Below are positions 9,298 to 12,024 of a stretch of DNA of 12,024 nucleotides, in pieces. The notes under the pieces are model-generated. The model was not told the origin of the DNA, searched no databases, and saw only the letters and a program-made list of their open reading frames with translations. The position numbers were made by a program, and so were the translations under genes. Position 1 is the first letter of the stretch; each line of letters begins with the position of its first letter. Source of the stretch: Phoronis ovalis (taxonomy: Eukaryota; Phoronida; Phoronidae); contig JAOXYB010048303.1 in the NCBI GenBank assembly GCA_028565635.1, positions 1 to 12,024 on the forward strand, given 5' to 3'.

Positions 9298-9469
9298 ATT
9301 ATCTGGGATGAACGTCTTAGCAAATGGGTGAACACTGGGGCAAATGAAGTGGAAGAGGAAAAGGCTCCACCTCCTCCTAAAGACCTACAAGTAGCTGGAC
9401 CTCCTGGTGGAAACGCACCAGGGACTGGACCCCCTGTTGGCACTTCAAAGTTCTCTTTAAAAGCTAGAG
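9298..9469 (+). CDS. Sec16: Sec16 exon: second half of the C-terminal conserved domain
   Basis: The exon is 172 nt, entering in phase 0 and leaving in phase 1 (AGAG|gtagta). It encodes IIWDERLSKWVNTG, an acidic stretch (NEVEEEKAPPPPKDL) and a Gly/Pro-rich tail ending FSLKAR. In animal Sec16 the order is LPDD, a short spacer, a WD motif, then a KWV motif, then Glu-rich and Pro-rich sequence, and all of these are present here in order across the splice junction. The Pro/Gly run (PPGGNAPGTGPPVGT) resembles the low-complexity tail that follows this domain in vertebrate Sec16A. Confidence 0.95.
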
Positions 9470-9991
9470 GTAGTAGCTTGCAAATTAATAATTAGCGTTG
9501 CATGAGTTTGAAATAATATGTCCTTATTTTGTAGGTGAGAATTTTAAAAAATGGGTAGTTTGCTTTGTGGATTGTGTTAAAATGTAATCAGTGTATTTAT
9601 TACACAGTTGTAAACAAAATATTGTATTGTAATCAAAGCTGTATTTACACTGGGTTTTCCAAACTAGCTCCATGTTGGTAGAAAAATATGATGCTTATTA
9701 AGAGTTAAGTTGGTTAATGTTGTGTCCACCCACATTTTGGTTTCTTTTTATTCGATTTGAGTTGATTAGGTTGTGATTCTACACTAAGAAAAATGGATAT
9801 ATCTTCAAACTGGTTAAGTTTAACTGGTTTCAAACTAGTTAATAAACTCCCAACTTGAGAGTTATAACTGGTTAAGTTATTGTGTACCAACATTTCTCAC
9901 TCTTGTAGAAAAGATTTCTATCCATCTCATTTGATTCTGAATTTTATACTGACTTTCATGATTTAAGTTTAATACTTGGTAATACTTTCAG
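9470..9991 (+). other. Intron, 522 nt
   Basis: It runs from donor gtagta to the acceptor ggtaatactttcag. It contains a cluster of four AACTGGTT-like palindromic octamers between 9808 and 9873. I see no coding sequence. Confidence 0.8.
9808..9873. promoter_or_regulatory. Cluster of AACTGGTT/AACTAGTT sites, Grainyhead/CP2-like
   Basis: AACTGGTT occurs at 9808-9815, 9822-9829 and 9866-9873, and AACTAGTT at 9833-9840. Grainyhead/CP2 factors bind AACCGGTT-type palindromes and tolerate AACTGGTT and AACTAGTT. Start-to-start spacings of 14 and 11 bp put the first three on a similar helix face. A chance cluster or a decayed repeat is an equal alternative. Confidence 0.3.
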
Positions 9992-10117
9992 CCTCTCGTA
10001 ACCAGTATGTGGATGTCTTTGGTAGTACAGCTTCCTCAGCGCCTGCTCCTACTGGCTTGTTTGATGTGTTACCATCTGCACCAATGGCAAATACCAACTA
10101 TTTTGTTCCCCCTCCAG
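9992..10117 (+). CDS. Sec16: Sec16 exon: YVDVF motif and Pro-rich tail
   Basis: The exon is 126 nt, phase 1 in and phase 1 out, with acceptor atactttcag|CC and donor CCTCCAG|gtatat. The codon split over the upstream junction reads Ala. The sequence gives ASRNQYVDVFGSTASSAPAP, TGLFDVLPSAP and then NTNYFVPPP. Vertebrate Sec16 has a YVDVLN motif and a later FV-P motif at equivalent positions, so this matches the segment that follows the C-terminal domain. It is probably disordered, with short motifs for partner binding. Confidence 0.9.
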
Positions 10118-10408
10118 GTATATATTTTAGTACTCTTACATGATATGAGCCATATGTTGACAAATAGATAAGACTGTTTAATAGCAGTTTTCATGTACAC
10201 TATTTGCTAGGTTACATTATAGTTACAGTTTAGGCAAAATTGTAAGATGCTCATTTTGTTACTTTTGCTTTTTATAGATTTGACTTGAGTTTTTCTTGCA
10301 TAGTATATTCTGAGACAGACGATGAAACATGATAGTAATTACATAATGTTGGTGAAAGAAGTAAAGTTAAGATATTTAAATCAAACTATTGTCATGTGGT
10401 TATTTTAG

Positions 10409-10497
10409 TGCCTGCAAGTGATAATGGGACAGAGCCTATAACAACACCTGCTATGGAGCCAGTCCCCGGGCAAGATACATCACAAAATGACGATGCT
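10409..10497 (+). CDS. Sec16: Sec16 exon: acidic Thr/Pro-rich segment
   Basis: The exon enters in phase 1 at acceptor tattttag|TG and reads VPASDNGTEPITTPAMEPV and then PGQDTSQNDDA. The strongest donor by sequence is GCT|gtaagt at 10498, which leaves in phase 0. The frame stays open past it (VSSSSCTSKF and onward to 10629). A weaker donor at 10512 (TC|gtgtac) would leave in phase 2. Only the weaker one, or an unseen micro-exon, joins in frame to the conserved SSSSLASFEVSQ motif of the next exon. The end coordinate is therefore uncertain by 14 nt. Confidence 0.75.
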
Positions 10498-11080
10498 GTA
10501 AGTTCATCTTCGTGTACATCCAAATTCGAGATTCCTTCTAAAATTCATAAAGTCACTATTGATTTAACTTACAAACTTTCTTTAAAAACAAGCTTACAAA
10601 AATTTCTAAAATATACTTTTGAAGACTGATTTTGTTAGATTATTTTCAGGAATACCAACTGGGTAAAAAATAAAAGGTACTTGAAATTTCATTCCTATAT
10701 TTGCCATTTTGAGGACATGTGAGTCTGATTTAGTGTTTACTGGGTCCTACAACAGAATTAAATGTATTCCAACTACAAAACTGCGCTAGTGTTAGAACTA
10801 CTAAAATGTCAAAACATCCGTAATGTTGTCTTCATAAAATATAAAGAATTTTGTACTTCAATAGCATGTGAACTTTGCATAATTAATGTGCATTCCAACT
10901 TAATGAATATTTCGAAGGAATTTGGATGTCTATTTTCTTGCATTGATTGTTTGGTTGTTTGTTAATGAGACATGGATTGTAGTTTATTATGCTTTTAATG
11001 TATTGGGTTAAGCATTATACCTAATGAAATATAAACTTGAAATTTGCCAGAAATTTATGATGTTGTTATCTTGTTGACAG
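10498..11080 (+). other. Intron, about 0.58 kb
   Basis: This AT-rich intron has its acceptor ttatcttgttgacag ending at 11080. I looked for a micro-exon that would shift phase 0 to phase 2. The best acceptor (ttttcag ending at 10649) is followed by a donor after 13 nt, which gives the wrong phase. I see nothing else. Confidence 0.65.
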
Positions 11081-11135
11081 ATATCACAGCTCAAGTTCCC
11101 TTGCTTCCTTTGAAGTTTCGCAAATAACCAATCAG
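11081..11135 (+). CDS. Sec16: Sec16 exon: conserved serine-rich SSLxxxEVSQ motif
   Basis: Read with its first base as the third base of a split codon, the exon gives YHSSSSLASFEVSQITNQ and ends CAG|gtacat in phase 0. This matches the pattern SS-SSL--EVSQ--NQ near the C-terminus of vertebrate Sec16A, which makes this frame the likely main one. In phase 0 the same exon would instead read ISQLKFPCFL and stop at TGA 11111-11113. In the remaining frame it runs to a TAA at 11125-11127. The main frame continues in phase 0 into the exon that starts at 12006. Confidence 0.7.
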
Positions 11136-11390
11136 GTACATCAATGTTGCCTTTAATCTCTCCCAACTTTCTTTTGTATTCAAAGTGCCTCTAAATTATA
11201 GCAGCTATTACAATCTTATGTGCACTCTGCTTAGTTTCAAAGGAAGTTGTGTATTATGGAGCAACACATTCGTCTTTTTTCTTCAAGTTAGGTTTGGCTT
11301 CCACTTACATCATGCTGAATGCTAGTGAATATTTTTTTGTTTATAATAAATATTTTTGAAGTTGTCTTGCTACCTGTATATTTATGTGTC

Positions 11391-11396
11391 AATAAA
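11391..11396 (+). promoter_or_regulatory. Candidate poly(A) signal (AATAAA) for a short isoform
   Basis: The canonical hexamer is followed at once by a GT-rich sequence (gtgtggctt). It lies 278 nt after the TGA that the phase-0 reading of the 11081 exon would use. Another AATAAA is 46 nt upstream. It is plausible but unproven. Confidence 0.35.
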
Positions 11397-11646
11397 GTGT
11401 GGCTTCAAAGCTCAAATACTAAGCATTGGATAGGTGTGACTAATCATGTTAATGCCTCTGTTATAGTTGTACTTTCCTGATTACTAACAGAATGCAGCAG
11501 ACATCTATACCTTTACCCTAGTGTTTATCACCTATTTAGGCACTGCCTTTTTAACTGTAGTGTACAATTCCTGTTCTGTCAACTTTGAAATGTTTGTATG
11601 CAAATGTTAATCGACTGTGTGCATGCATTTGATTGAGTCAGTGATT

Positions 11647-11755
11647 GGAACCAACATTCCCAGCATGCTATGTTTTTGTGAATTACTAATGATGCATTCC
11701 CCTTCGCGCTTGGAAGATATTCACAAAACCAGCATGCCAGGAATGTCCAGGTTCC
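11647..11755 (+). ncRNA. Imperfect hairpin, possible intronic pri-miRNA or inverted-repeat element
   Basis: The arms at 11647-11683 and 11719-11755 are near reverse complements. Paired blocks from the outside in are ggaacc/ggttcc, acattcc/ggaatgt, gcatgct/agcatgc and ttttgtgaat/attcacaaaa, about 30 pairs with small internal loops. The terminal loop is about 35 nt and may fold further (ttcc against ggaa). The sequence is more GC-rich than the surrounding intron. I do not recognise a known miRNA. A small inverted-repeat transposon relic or a pair of inverted copies is also possible. Confidence 0.4.
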
Positions 11756-12005
11756 TGCAGGAGTTCAGCACAAGTGGCTGTACCAAGTGCCTACAAATGT
11801 ATGCATAATAATTATGGAACAGGAATATGAAATAAAAATATATTTAATATGTCAATAATAAATTATTTACTTAAGCTCAAATTCTTTGGACAGGTAAAGT
11901 TTTAAATTAAGCCTGCGCAGTGACCTTGTGCAACCAAAACCCTAAAACATTACTGTGTAAACATTCTTCCTTTTGCTGGCATTTAACACAAGGTTTCTCT
12001 TCCAG

Positions 12006-12024
12006 GAAGGTGTTACAAGTCATA
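12006..12024 (+). CDS. Sec16: Start of the next Sec16 exon, truncated by the window edge
   Basis: A strong acceptor (aaggtttctcttccag) is followed by GAAGGTGTTACAAGTCATA, which reads EGVTSH in phase 0. This continues from the phase-0 donor at 11135 (QITNQ then EGVTSH). Vertebrate Sec16 also continues beyond the EVSQ motif. Only 19 nt are visible, so the assignment rests on the splice site and the phase. Confidence 0.5.

Larger units (their letters stand above)
11136..12005 (+). other. Last intron in the window, about 0.87 kb, with hairpin and possible poly(A) signals
   Basis: It lies between donor gtacat and the acceptor caaggtttctcttccag. AATAAA occurs at 11345-11350, 11391-11396, 11831-11836 and 11857-11862. 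The one at 11391 is followed by gtgtgg, as in genuine 3' ends. If transcripts are cut there, the region up to about 11420 is 3' UTR of a shorter isoform. A more GC-rich island at about 11640-11800 contains a long imperfect hairpin. Confidence 0.55.

Noticed and set aside
10650-10662. 13-nt micro-exon after ttttcag that might repair the C-terminal frame
   Set aside because: It would leave in phase 1, which leads to a TAA in the 11081 exon and not to the conserved motif.
11617-11808. 63-codon frame over the GC-richer island
   Set aside because: It overlaps the hairpin, has no Sec16-like motif, and the inverted-repeat structure explains the composition better.
1-12024. tRNA, rRNA, CRISPR, prophage or other prokaryotic system
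   Set aside because: No such structures were seen. The spliced gene and AT-rich introns are those of an animal nuclear genome.

Overview
The window is eukaryotic nuclear DNA, most likely from an insect or another arthropod. It has AT-rich introns of about 190 to 1,600 bases, GT-AG splice sites with pyrimidine-rich acceptors, and one spliced gene on the + strand. I see no prokaryotic gene layout and no convincing minus-strand gene. The species cannot be named from this sequence.

The 3' half (6974 to 11135, with one more exon entering at 12006) codes for the C-terminal part of Sec16, the scaffold of endoplasmic-reticulum exit sites that organises COPII coat assembly. The clearest evidence is the split exon pair at 8877-8963 and 9298-9469. 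Together these encode the Sec16 C-terminal block (GGWFSGIISKF, then LPDDSDKT, then IIWDERLSKWVNT, then an acidic and proline-rich tail). It is followed by a YVDVF motif and a serine-rich SSSSLASFEVSQITNQ motif, both of which resemble the vertebrate Sec16 C-terminus. No start codon, promoter or central conserved domain is in the window, so the gene begins upstream and ends downstream.

The 5' half holds two exons in the same frame that I do not recognise: a 55-codon exon (332-496) and a giant exon of exactly 4,200 nt (1196-5395, 1,400 codons). The giant exon is mostly disordered and rich in Asn, Ser, Asp and Glu. It contains a short coiled coil, a duplicated 53-residue module (72-residue period) and a likely PP1-docking motif. 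Both of its ends are phase 0, so it can be spliced in or out without changing frame. It may therefore be a lineage-specific cassette inside Sec16, or the end of another isoform that stops at 5413.

Layout: intron 1-331; exon 332-496; intron 497-1195; giant exon 1196-5395; intron 5396-6973; exon 6974-7195; intron 7196-8596; exon 8597-8689; short intron; exon 8877-8963; intron; exon 9298-9469; intron; exon 9992-10117; intron; exon 10409-10497 (or to 10511); intron; exon 11081-11135 (or terminal); intron 11136-12005; start of an exon at 12006. With the 10511 donor the joined exons up to 11135 total 5,223 nt (1,741 codons) with no internal stop.

Non-coding points of note are a long imperfect hairpin at 11647-11755 in the last intron, a cluster of four AACTGGTT-like sites at 9808-9873, a 52-bp tandem duplication near 7676, and a reading-frame conflict at the penultimate exon that suggests alternative C-termini.
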